Assembly (NCBI GenBank): GCA_963737075.1
Contig: CAVTRI010000001.1
Span: 1,860,001-1,924,000 of the forward strand
Reading direction: 5' to 3'
Length of the DNA stretch: 64,000 bases
DNA from: CAVTRI01 sp963737075
Lineage (GTDB): Bacteria > Actinomycetota > Acidimicrobiia > Acidimicrobiales > Palsa-688
This document shows, in pieces, positions 27,927 to 34,739 of this stretch (position 1 is its first letter; each line of letters starts with the position of its first letter). Both the position numbers and the translations under genes were made by a program. The notes under the pieces are model-generated. The model was not told where the DNA came from. It saw nothing but the letters and a program-made list of their open reading frames with translations, and searched no databases.

Positions 27927-29324
27927 CTAGTAGGTCAAAACAGGGATCTCGTCTTCTGCGCCCGAGCTTTCCTCGGCGGCTTCTTCCTCGGCCAATTGCT
28001 TGCGCCCGAAGCGAACCATCAGAGTCCCGTCGATGATCGCGAAAACTCCATAGACCAGGATGAAGAGGAGGAGCGTGATCCAGATCCACGTTGCGCTCAC
28101 GCCTGGCGAGACCCCTTGGGACGTCTTCAGGAGTCCCTGGACGATCCAGGGCTGGCGCCCGTTTTCGGTGAGGAACCATCCGGCGGTGTTCATCAAGAAC
28201 GGAAGAATGACGGCCCACGTGGCAATACCGAGAAACCAGCGAGACCGTTCCAGCGCGTGCCGCCACACCGCCCAACCACCCCAGAGAGCAAGAAGCAAGA
28301 CGAGGGCGCCAAGATATGCCATCACGCGCATGGACCAGTACTGGACGAAGACATTGGGCACGTAGTTTCCCGGCCCGTATTGCTGCTGGTACTGCGCGTT
28401 GATCTGGTTGAGCCCTTCAACCTTCCCGTTCCAATGATTCGTCGCCAGCAGCGACAGAACGTGCGGAACAGAGAGAATCTGCGTCGGCGTCTGGTCCTCA
28501 TTGCCACCGCCGATCTGGAACAACGAAAACGAACAAGGCTGGCATGTGTTCCACTGGGCCTCGGCAGCCGCGATCTTCATCGGCTGGTACTTGCCCTCGA
28601 TGACGCCGAGCTCGCTGCCCACAAACAAGGCGAGGACGATGGCGGGGACGAGGACGATGAGCGACAGCTTCGCCGTGTGCGCGAAGGCGGGCACGGAGCT
28701 GCCGCGACGCAGGTGCCAGGCAGACACCGCGAGCATCACTAGAGAACCGGTGACCGCCGAGGCCAGGAGGACGTGGGTGTAGCCCCAGAGGAAGACCGGG
28801 TTGGTAAACACTTTGACAATGTTGTTGAGCTGGGGCTGCCCGGTGCTCGGATTGATCTTGTAGCCGACCGGGTTCTGCATCCACGAGTTCGCAGCCATGA
28901 TGAACGCCGCGGAGAGGACCGTGCCAAAAGCCACCAGCCAGATGCATGCGAGGTGGACCCGCTTGGGGAGCCGGTTCCAGCCGAAGATCCACAGGCCGAG
29001 GAAGGTCGACTCCAGGAAGAAGGCAGCCAGGCCCTCCATTGCCAAGGGGGCTCCGAAGACGTCGCCGACGTATCGGGAGTACGCCGACCAGTTCATGCCG
29101 AACTCGAATTCCTGCACCAGCCCGGTGACCACCCCGATCGCCACGTTGATGAGCAGCAGCGTGCCGAAGAAGCGCACCAGCCGGCGTTGCTCCGGGTCGC
29201 CGGTGCGGTACCAGATCGTCTGCATGATCGCCACGTAGAAGGCGAGACCGATCGTGACGGGGACGAAGAGGAAGTGGTAGATGGTCGTCGACGCGAACTG
29301 GATCCTCGCCAGGCCAAGGTTCAC
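27927..29324 (-). CDS. cydA: Cytochrome bd ubiquinol oxidase subunit I
   Basis: 465-residue subunit I, the heme-bearing quinol oxidase subunit, reducing O2 with high affinity. The N-terminus has LARIQFASTTIYHFLF with the heme-ligand histidine at residue 17, followed by helices, the GWNRLPKRVHLACIW region, the second histidine region GYTHVLLASAVTG, a short Q-loop and FVQYWSMRVMAYLG with the b558 methionine. The frame stays open upstream to 29783, but homology begins at GTG 29324, the start predicted by the divergent promoter. Probable cydAB operon; cydDC lies at 16.8-20.2 kb. Confidence 0.9.
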   Translation of the reverse strand: MNLGLARIQFASTTIYHFLFVPVTIGLAFYVAIMQTIWYRTGDPEQRRLVRFFGTLLLINVAIGVVTGLVQEFEFGMNWSAYSRYVGDVFGAPLAMEGLAAFFLESTFLGLWIFGWNRLPKRVHLACIWLVAFGTVLSAAFIMAANSWMQNPVGYKINPSTGQPQLNNIVKVFTNPVFLWGYTHVLLASAVTGSLVMLAVSAWHLRRGSSVPAFAHTAKLSLIVLVPAIVLALFVGSELGVIEGKYQPMKIAAAEAQWNTCQPCSFSLFQIGGGNEDQTPTQILSVPHVLSLLATNHWNGKVEGLNQINAQYQQQYGPGNYVPNVFVQYWSMRVMAYLGALVLLLALWGGWAVWRHALERSRWFLGIATWAVILPFLMNTAGWFLTENGRQPWIVQGLLKTSQGVSPGVSATWIWITLLLFILVYGVFAIIDGTLMVRFGRKQLAEEEAAEESSGAEDEIPVLTY

Positions 29325-29330
29325 GACGTC

Positions 29331-29376
29331 ATCGTCATGGTGTCGTTCGCTGGCATAGATCCCCCGGAACGGGTGA
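29331..29376 (-). promoter_or_regulatory. TCACCC-type operator, leaderless cydA promoter
   Basis: On the plus strand TCCCCC-GGAAC-GGGTGA at 29360-29376. Read toward cydA, GACGAT (29336-29331) begins 23 nt beyond the half-site and ends 6 nt before GTG 29324. Confidence 0.55.
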
Positions 29377-29405
29377 AGATGGCCGAAACCTGGTCGCCTT
29401 ACGGT
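29360..29405 (+). promoter_or_regulatory. Leaderless promoter of the NADH dehydrogenase gene
   Basis: From the same operator, TACGGT (29400-29405) begins 23 nt after GGGTGA and ends 6 nt before ATG 29412. Both directions therefore obey the same rule around one shared site. Confidence 0.58.
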
Positions 29406-29411
29406 CTCGTC

Positions 29412-30824
29412 ATGGAAGAAGAGCGTGGGGGCGGCCGCCACCGGGTGGTGATCGTCGGTGGCGGGTTCGGCGGCCTCCCTGCCACCCGGTGGCTGGGTCG
29501 CAAAGACGTCGAGGTGACGCTCATCGATCGCCGGAACCACCACCTGTTCCAACCTCTCCTCTACCAGGTGGCCACCGGCCTCATCCCGCCCGGTGCGATC
29601 TCCCCCGCCTTGCGGCACGTGGTTCGCAAGCACAAAAACGTGCGGGTCGAGTTGGCTGAGGTCACCGGCTTTGACGTCGACCGGCGCATCGTCCACGCTG
29701 CTGTCCTCGGCGTCGATGCGCGGGACATCCCGTACGACAGCCTCATCGTGGCCGCCGGCGTCAACCAGGCGTACTTCGGCCACAACGAGTACGCCCTGTA
29801 CGCCCCAGGCATGAAGACCGTCGACGACGCCATGGAGCTCCGCCGGCGCATTTTCGGTGCTTTCGAGATGGCGGAGATGGCCACCGATCCGGTCGAGCAG
29901 GCACGCTTCCTCACCGTGGCCATCGTGGGCGCCGGCCCCACCGGAGTGGAGCTAGCCGGCCAGATTCGGGAGCTCGCCGTCCGCAGCCTCCGGGGCGAGT
30001 TCCGCACCTTCGACCCCTCGTCGGTTCGGGTCGTCCTCCTCGACGGCGGCAAGGAGCCGCTCGCCACCTTCGGTGACCAGCTGTCTGAGAAAGCGGCCCA
30101 GGCGCTCAAGCGCCTCGGCGTGGAGGTGCGCATGGGCGCCCGAGTTGTGGGGGTTGACGCGGGCGGCGTCGACATCGCCAACGCAAACGGCGTCACGAGC
30201 CGGCTCGATGCGCACACCACGGTCTGGGCGGCCGGTGTGGAAGCGTCTCCGTTGGCCGCCGAGCTGGCCAAGGCGACCGGCGCCGAGCTCGATCGAGCCG
30301 GGCGCATCGCGGTCCTGCCCGACTGCACCCTGCCGGGACACCCGGAGGTGTTCGTCGTCGGGGACATGATGGCCCTCGACAACCTACCGGGCGTCGCCGA
30401 GGTAGCCATGCAGGGCGGGTTGCACGCAGCCAACACGATCGTTCGGCGCCTGAAGGGCGAACCCGCGCGTCCGTTCAAGTATCGCGACCTCGGCAGCGCG
30501 GCCGCGATCGGGCGGTTTCGCTCCGTTGTCAACTTCCACGGCCTGCGGCTGAGCGGCTTTCCGGGCTGGGTCATCTGGGCCTTCGTCCACCTGATGTTCC
30601 TGACCGGTTTCGGCAACCGGCTGACAACGTTGCTGAAGTGGACCCGGTCCTTCATCGGGCGCGGACGGCCCGAGCGGGAATTCAGCGTGATGCACACAGG
30701 CGGCGATCTCAGCTTGCCGCCCGAGGTCCGCGCGATTGTCCAGCCCAAGCCGCTGCCTCTCTATCACCAGAGCCGGGGGCCGGGCCTGACAACACCACCA
30801 GCTGCCGGCACGGAAACGGGGTGA
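29412..30824 (+). CDS. ndh: Type II NADH:quinone oxidoreductase (NDH-2)
   Basis: 470 residues. FAD-binding VVIVGGGFGGLPATRWL near the N-terminus, NADH-binding VAIVGAGPTGVELAGQIREL near residue 170, and the family's VFVVGDMM and AMQGGLHAANTI segments. A C-terminal amphipathic/hydrophobic stretch (GFPGWVIWAFVHLMFLTGF) anchors it to the membrane. NDH-2 passes electrons from NADH to quinone without pumping protons. Its divergent, co-regulated neighbour cydAB oxidises quinol, so the pair forms a minimal NADH-to-oxygen chain. ATG 29412 is preferred over ATG 29379, which lies within the promoter. Confidence 0.88.
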   Translation: MEEERGGGRHRVVIVGGGFGGLPATRWLGRKDVEVTLIDRRNHHLFQPLLYQVATGLIPPGAISPALRHVVRKHKNVRVELAEVTGFDVDRRIVHAAVLGVDARDIPYDSLIVAAGVNQAYFGHNEYALYAPGMKTVDDAMELRRRIFGAFEMAEMATDPVEQARFLTVAIVGAGPTGVELAGQIRELAVRSLRGEFRTFDPSSVRVVLLDGGKEPLATFGDQLSEKAAQALKRLGVEVRMGARVVGVDAGGVDIANANGVTSRLDAHTTVWAAGVEASPLAAELAKATGAELDRAGRIAVLPDCTLPGHPEVFVVGDMMALDNLPGVAEVAMQGGLHAANTIVRRLKGEPARPFKYRDLGSAAAIGRFRSVVNFHGLRLSGFPGWVIWAFVHLMFLTGFGNRLTTLLKWTRSFIGRGRPEREFSVMHTGGDLSLPPEVRAIVQPKPLPLYHQSRGPGLTTPPAAGTETG

Positions 30825-30828
30825 TCAC

Positions 30829-31005
30829 ATGGTCGCGGATCTCACGACCGGGGCCTTTGTAGGCCTGTGGATCGCCATCTACTTTGTGTTGATCATCACC
30901 CTCGGAGTCCTGTCCCTGAGGAAGGGACATTGGATCATGTTCATCATCGGGATCGTCCTGCCGCTGTTCTGGCTCATCGGGGCGCTCATCCCAAGCAGGC
31001 GTTAG
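30829..31005 (+). CDS. Small two-helix membrane protein
   Basis: 58 residues beginning MVADLTTGAFVGLWIAIY. Two hydrophobic segments (FVGLWIAIYFVLIITLGVL and WIMFIIGIVLPLFWLIGALI) separated by a basic turn (SLRKGH), ending SRR. ATG 30829 starts 4 nt after the ndh stop, preceded by GGGGTGATC. Probably co-transcribed with ndh. Similar short membrane proteins are common in actinobacteria; function unknown. Confidence 0.6.
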   Translation: MVADLTTGAFVGLWIAIYFVLIITLGVLSLRKGHWIMFIIGIVLPLFWLIGALIPSRR

Positions 31006-31167
31006 TCGGCGGACACCGCTGACGGCGACGCGCTCGACGAGGGCCGCTGCCAGCGAGCGACGACGACCGCCGGCAAATCCATGGCGACGGACGCGGCTGC
31101 GATTCGAAAGATGCTCGGAAGGCTGACACTGTGCTGGCGGCGCTAAGGCGGCCACCACCTGCGTATA

Positions 31168-31212
31168 TCACCCGCTTTGCGTGACAGACGCGGCCCGTCC
31201 CGCCACTTAGCT
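31168..31212 (+). promoter_or_regulatory. TCACCC-N5-GCGTGA site and TTAGCT -10
   Basis: TCACCC-GCTTT-GCGTGA at 31168-31184; TTAGCT at 31207-31212 begins 22 nt beyond it and ends 6 nt before ATG 31219. The promoter is of the leaderless regulon type but now drives only a gene remnant. The rest of the gap 31006-31167 shows nothing I recognise. Confidence 0.5.
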
Positions 31213-31218
31213 CGAACC

Positions 31219-31310
31219 ATGAGTGAGCGCACGAAGAAGCTGTGGCCGTGGCCCGCCGAGCTGGACGCGATGGCGGCCGCTCCCGAGTACCACACGCGCT
31301 CAAACACCTC
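31219..31310 (+). pseudogene. 5' remnant of a cupin-domain gene
   Basis: The first 25 or so codons from ATG 31219 read MSERTKKLWPWPAELDAMAA and then APEYH, which closely resembles the N-terminus of small cupin proteins (PWPEELDAxxAAPEHH). After about residue 30 the resemblance ends and the frame continues as the antisense of the convergent YkgJ-like gene. The gene seems to have lost its cupin barrel, leaving promoter and start. Recognition rests on a short stretch, so it is tentative. Confidence 0.35.
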
Positions 31311-31743
31311 AGCTGACGTCACGTTCTCCCCCGCTGCCGGCGGGCCTTCCACTCGCCTCGAAGGCGCCTGCCACCATGCCATCACCAGCGTGGCCGGCCA
31401 GCACGAGCAGCTCGTAGCTTTCCTCCTGAGAAAGAGCGTCCTCGGGGGTGCACCCGTGGGGGCAGGGCATCGAGGTCGTCGCTCCCCACAGTCGGCAGAT
31501 GGTGGGTCGAGCGTCGTACACGGTGCAGCGCCCGTCCCGCAGCGCCGGGCACCAGTATTCCTCTCCCCGTTCGACGGCCTGCACTGCGTCCGCCATGGGA
31601 GAGATGACAACACCCAGCGCCCGGAGCCGCCGGTCCTCCTCGTTCGACATCGCGATCGGGCCGCAGGATTCCTGGCAGAGCCCCTTGCAGTGGACGGTGG
31701 GGATGCGAGCGTAAATGTCCTCCAGGGAGAGCTTCCGCGTCAC
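31309..31743 (-). CDS. YkgJ family cysteine cluster protein
   Basis: 144 residues. Cysteine-rich pattern of the zinc/iron-chelating YkgJ-type domain: CKGLCQESCGPI near the N-terminus, then WCPALRDGRCTVYDARPTICRLWG and CPHGC. These cysteines probably bind a metal or Fe-S cluster; the role is not established. GTG 31743 start. Its 3' end abuts the cupin remnant on the opposite strand. Confidence 0.75.
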   Translation of the reverse strand: MTRKLSLEDIYARIPTVHCKGLCQESCGPIAMSNEEDRRLRALGVVISPMADAVQAVERGEEYWCPALRDGRCTVYDARPTICRLWGATTSMPCPHGCTPEDALSQEESYELLVLAGHAGDGMVAGAFEASGRPAGSGGERDVS

Positions 31744-31803
31744 CCGGCCAGTAAAGCAAGTCTCCTGGCGGCACCGGGCCCCGGCGTGTTATGACCGGCT
31801 CCC

Positions 31804-32658
31804 ATGGCCCCTTACACCGTCATCCTCACCGACGATCCGACACCTCTTGTGCGGCGGATCACGCTCAACCGACCCGACAAGCGCAACGCTCTTTTCCACC
31901 CGCTTCGTGGCGAGGTGCTCGACGCCCTCCGGGAGGCGGACCAGGACGACTCGGTGCACGTCAGCATCGTGCGTGGAGCCGGGCCGAGCTTCTCCGCCGG
32001 CTACGACCTGGGCGGCGGCAATGAAGGCCTCGAGCTGCCGTTCTTCACGGCCCACGGCGACGGGCAATGGCCCCGCCACGTCACCGAAGGCTGGATGAGC
32101 ATCTGGGACCTGGCCAAGCCGGTGATCGCCCAGGTCCACGGCTATTGCCTCGCCGGCGGCAGCGAGCTGGCGTCGGGCTGCGACCTCATTTATGTGGCGG
32201 AGGACGCCCAGATCGGTTACCCCGCCGTCCGCTTCGGCGTGCCCGACATGCACTTCCACCCCTGGACCATGGGCATGCGCAAGGCCATGGAGGCCATGCT
32301 GACCGGCGACTCCATGTCCGGTGTGGAGGCGGTACGGGTCGGCTGGGCCAACGACGCCTTCCCGGTCGACCTGCTCGATGAGCGAGTGGTGGAGACCGCG
32401 TCCCGCATCGCACAGCTGCCGCCGGACGTGGTGCAGATCAACAAGCGCGTGGTCCACCGGCAGATGGAGGTCATGGGGATGCGCACCGGCATTCGCCTCG
32501 GCACCGAGCTGTGCGCCCTCGGAACCCACCAGCAGTCCCTCCGGGCGTTCGTGAAGGACACGCAGCGGGGGCTCACCGAGGCCCTTAGCCGACGTGATGC
32601 GCCGTTCGGGGACTACCGGACGGCTCGGGAGCAGCCGAAGGCGCCGCCGGAAGGCTGA
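31804..32658 (+). CDS. Enoyl-CoA hydratase/isomerase family protein
   Basis: 284 residues of the crotonase superfamily. RRITLNRPDKRNAL near residue 17, oxyanion-hole segment GPSFSAGYDLGGG and VHGYCLAGGSELASGCDL with the first catalytic glutamate position. The second acidic position lies in the VPDMHFHPW region and differs from canonical hydratases, so the reaction may not be hydration. Acts on acyl-CoA thioesters in the cytoplasm. A TATGAC hexamer 7 nt before the ATG suggests a leaderless mRNA. No fatty-acid oxidation partner is adjacent. Confidence 0.82.
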   Translation: MAPYTVILTDDPTPLVRRITLNRPDKRNALFHPLRGEVLDALREADQDDSVHVSIVRGAGPSFSAGYDLGGGNEGLELPFFTAHGDGQWPRHVTEGWMSIWDLAKPVIAQVHGYCLAGGSELASGCDLIYVAEDAQIGYPAVRFGVPDMHFHPWTMGMRKAMEAMLTGDSMSGVEAVRVGWANDAFPVDLLDERVVETASRIAQLPPDVVQINKRVVHRQMEVMGMRTGIRLGTELCALGTHQQSLRAFVKDTQRGLTEALSRRDAPFGDYRTAREQPKAPPEG

Positions 32659-32664
32659 CCACTT

Positions 32665-32709
32665 CCACCTGTTCCGGGTGAGGACGCCCCGGCACCTCGA
32701 CCGTATGGT
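32665..32709 (+). promoter_or_regulatory. Half-degenerate operator and TATGGT -10 of the DUF6325 gene
   Basis: CCACCT-GTTCC-GGGTGA at 32665-32681 (left arm 4 of 6) followed 22 nt later by TATGGT at 32704-32709. The leader to TTG 32767 is about 50 nt and carries GGAGG. Spacing matches the regulon rule, although the distal half-site is weak. Confidence 0.45.
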
Positions 32710-32729
32710 CAGCCTCGACCGTATGGTCA
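32695..32729. repeat. Tandem direct repeat containing two GACC-GTAT-GGTC palindromes
   Basis: CCTCGACCGTATGGTCA occurs twice with an 18-bp period (32695-32711 and 32713-32729). Each copy holds the perfect palindrome GACC-GTAT-GGTC (32699-32710 and 32717-32728) and a TATGGT hexamer. It overlaps the presumed -10/+1 region of the DUF6325 gene, so it could be a second operator or a duplicated -10. Confidence 0.6.
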
Positions 32730-32766
32730 ACGGAGCGTCTGACAAAAAGATCTGGAGGTGCTGGCA

Positions 32767-33189
32767 TTGGACATCGGACCGGTTGAATACCTGCTCATCG
32801 CCTTCCCGGGCAATCAATTCAAGGGCGACATCGCCCCCGCGCTGGGCAAGCTCATCGGGAGCGGCATCGTTCGCATCATCGACCTCGTCTTCATCAGCAA
32901 GGGCCCAGAAGGCGACGTCACCACGTTCGAATTCGACCAGCTCGAGTCGCTGGCGCCGTTCGCCGCCCTCGACGGCGAAGCCGGCGGCCTCGTCGGCCCC
33001 GACGACATCGCCTCAGCGGCGGAGGCGCTCGAGCCGAACAGCTCGGCGGCACTCCTGGTCTGGGAGGACACCTGGGCGACGGAGCTGGCCCAAGCCATCC
33101 GTGGCGCCAACGGGGTGATCGTCGATGGCGCCCGCATCCCGCGGGAAGTCGTCGAAGAGGCCATGGCCGAGCTGGCCGCCTCGAGCTGA
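32767..33189 (+). CDS. DUF6325 family protein
   Basis: 140 residues with the family pattern DIGPVEYLLIAFPGNQFKGD at the start, SGIVRIIDLVFISKGPEG, SSAALLVWEDTWATELA and GARIPREVVEEAMAEL at the end. Function unknown; such genes often sit beside SHOCT protein genes, as here (SHOCT gene 137 nt downstream). Start chosen as TTG 32767 because GGAGG (32754-32758) lies 8 nt upstream; GTG 32758 would overlap it. The stop codon falls inside the first unit of the downstream tandem repeat. Confidence 0.78.
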   Translation: MDIGPVEYLLIAFPGNQFKGDIAPALGKLIGSGIVRIIDLVFISKGPEGDVTTFEFDQLESLAPFAALDGEAGGLVGPDDIASAAEALEPNSSAALLVWEDTWATELAQAIRGANGVIVDGARIPREVVEEAMAELAASS

Positions 33190-33309
33190 TTACTATCAAA
33201 GACCAGCTGATTACTATCAAAGACCAGCTGATTACTATCAAAGACCAGCTGATTACTACCAAAGACCAGCTGATTACTACCAAAGACCAGCTGATTACTA
33301 CCTAAGACC
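33184..33309. repeat. Six perfect-length 21-bp tandem repeats
   Basis: Unit AGCTGATTACTATCAAAGACC repeated six times without spacers (33184-33309). Units 1-3 read TATC; units 4-6 read TACC, and unit 6 also changes CAAAG to CTAAG. AT-rich compared with its surroundings. Unit 1 holds the DUF6325 stop and unit 6 ends just before the Shine-Dalgarno of the SHOCT gene. As 21 is a multiple of 3, one frame reads ADYYQRP heptapeptides continuously into the SHOCT frame. Confidence 0.9.
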
Positions 33310-33325
33310 AAAGGAGGTTCATGAC

Positions 33326-33610
33326 ATGCTTCGACGACCGATTGCCCGCACCGTGGGCCGCACCGCGCTCATCGCCGGCACCGCGACCGCGGTCAGCGGC
33401 GGGGTGGCCCGTCGCCAAGGACGGCGGTATGAGGCTCAGCAAGCAGCAGCTGCACCCCCGCCCGGGCCCCAGGAATATGCGGAGCCAGCGGCCCCAGGAC
33501 CGAGCTCCAATGACATCGAGCGGCTGCAGCAGCTGGCTAGCCTCAAGGATCAGGGCGTGCTCACTGACGAAGAGTTCGCCGCCGAGAAGGCGAAGATCCT
33601 GAACAGCTAG
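33326..33610 (+). CDS. SHOCT domain protein
   Basis: 94 residues from ATG 33326, which has AAAGGAGG upstream. Basic N-terminus (MLRRPIARTVGRTALIAGTA) with a weak hydrophobic segment, a QQAAAAPPPGP linker, and a C-terminal SHOCT motif (DIERLQQLASLKDQGVLTDEEFAAEKAKIL) that closely matches the one at 21.3 kb. The frame is open upstream through the tandem repeat to 33125, so a longer form with heptapeptide repeats is formally possible. Function unknown. Confidence 0.75.
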   Translation: MLRRPIARTVGRTALIAGTATAVSGGVARRQGRRYEAQQAAAAPPPGPQEYAEPAAPGPSSNDIERLQQLASLKDQGVLTDEEFAAEKAKILNS

Positions 33611-33626
33611 ACCTCCGGGAGGGACC

Positions 33627-34712
33627 ATGAGTGCCCATGCCGCGCAGCCCGAGCGACGACCGCGGTGGTGGGTGGCCGCAGCGGCCGCCGTGGGGATCCT
33701 GGTGGTTGGCGGTGTCATAGGCGGGGTCATCGTGGACAACAACGAGTCGTCGTCGGCCAGCTCGGCTCCGAATGCGTGCTCGGCCACCACGATCGCCAAC
33801 AAGGTCCTGCCGACGGTGGTCACGATCTCGGTCAGAACCAGCTCTGGCGGTGGCACGGGCTCCGGAGAGGTGATCCGAAGCGACGGTTACATCCTGACCA
33901 ACAACCACGTGATCTCGGCCGCGGCCAGCGGCGGCTCGATCAACGTGCTGTTCAGCGACGGGACAACAGTGCCGGCCACCCTGACCGGTCGTGATCCCCA
34001 AACGGATCTGGCCGTCATCAAGGTCAACGTGTCGAAGTCGCTTCCTGTCATTCCATTCGGGTCCTCCAGCAACGTCGTGGTCGGCGAGCCCGTCGTCGCC
34101 CTGGGGGCGCCGCTCGGCCTGTCCAGCACAGTCACGAGCGGCATCGTCAGCGCCCTCGACCGCACGATCCAGGTCCCGAGCGACAACGGCACCACGGCCC
34201 TGCTCGTGTCGGCGATCCAGACCGACGCCGCCATCAACCCCGGTAACAGCGGCGGCGCCCTTACCAACTGCTCCGGGCAGCTGATCGGGGTGCCGTCCGC
34301 GGGGGCGTCGGTCCCCAGCGAGAACGGCCAGTCGAGCGCCGGCAGCGTCGGGCTGGGGTTCGCCATCCCGGTGGCGCTGGCGCAGCAGGTGTCCGACGAG
34401 ATCATCTCGACCGGGTCGGCCAGCCACGCCTTCTTCGGCATCCAGATCGCCCAGATCCCGGCGTCGGCCGCCCAGCAGGCCGGGACGCCACAAGGGCTCT
34501 ACGTGGACGCCGTCGTACCCGGCGGTCCGGCCGCTCAAGCGGGCCTGCGGGCGGGTGACATCATCACCGAGATCAACGGCAAGGCGGCGACCGATCCCAA
34601 CCAGCTGGCGGCGGTGACGCTGACCCAGCGGGCCGGCTCCACGGTGTCGGTCACGTACGTACGCAACGGACGGTCCACCACCACGACGGTGACCCTCGGC
34701 AGCCAACCCTGA
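33627..34712 (+). CDS. HtrA/DegP-like trypsin-family serine protease with PDZ domain
   Basis: 361 residues. One N-terminal transmembrane helix (WWVAAAAAVGILVVGGVIGGVI, about 14-35) anchors it facing outside. The protease domain has a complete catalytic triad: H94 (TNNHV), D127 (TDLAV) and S208 (NPGNSGGAL). A PDZ domain (about 260-350; GLYVDAVVPGGPAAQAGLRAGD region) follows. Acts in extracytoplasmic protein quality control. ATG 33627 follows the SHOCT stop by 16 nt with GGGAGGG upstream, so they are likely co-transcribed. Confidence 0.9.
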   Translation: MSAHAAQPERRPRWWVAAAAAVGILVVGGVIGGVIVDNNESSSASSAPNACSATTIANKVLPTVVTISVRTSSGGGTGSGEVIRSDGYILTNNHVISAAASGGSINVLFSDGTTVPATLTGRDPQTDLAVIKVNVSKSLPVIPFGSSSNVVVGEPVVALGAPLGLSSTVTSGIVSALDRTIQVPSDNGTTALLVSAIQTDAAINPGNSGGALTNCSGQLIGVPSAGASVPSENGQSSAGSVGLGFAIPVALAQQVSDEIISTGSASHAFFGIQIAQIPASAAQQAGTPQGLYVDAVVPGGPAAQAGLRAGDIITEINGKAATDPNQLAAVTLTQRAGSTVSVTYVRNGRSTTTTVTLGSQP

Positions 34713-34739
34713 CGATTGCGCCGTAGTATCCTGCGGGAA

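Noticed and set aside
27905..27931. GGATCC close to ACTAGT between cydA and cydB, resembling a cloning polylinker
   Set aside because: The two sites are separated by other bases and no further vector sequence is present; chance is enough.
33184..33309. CRISPR array
   Set aside because: The repeats are directly adjacent with no spacers, and no cas genes are present.
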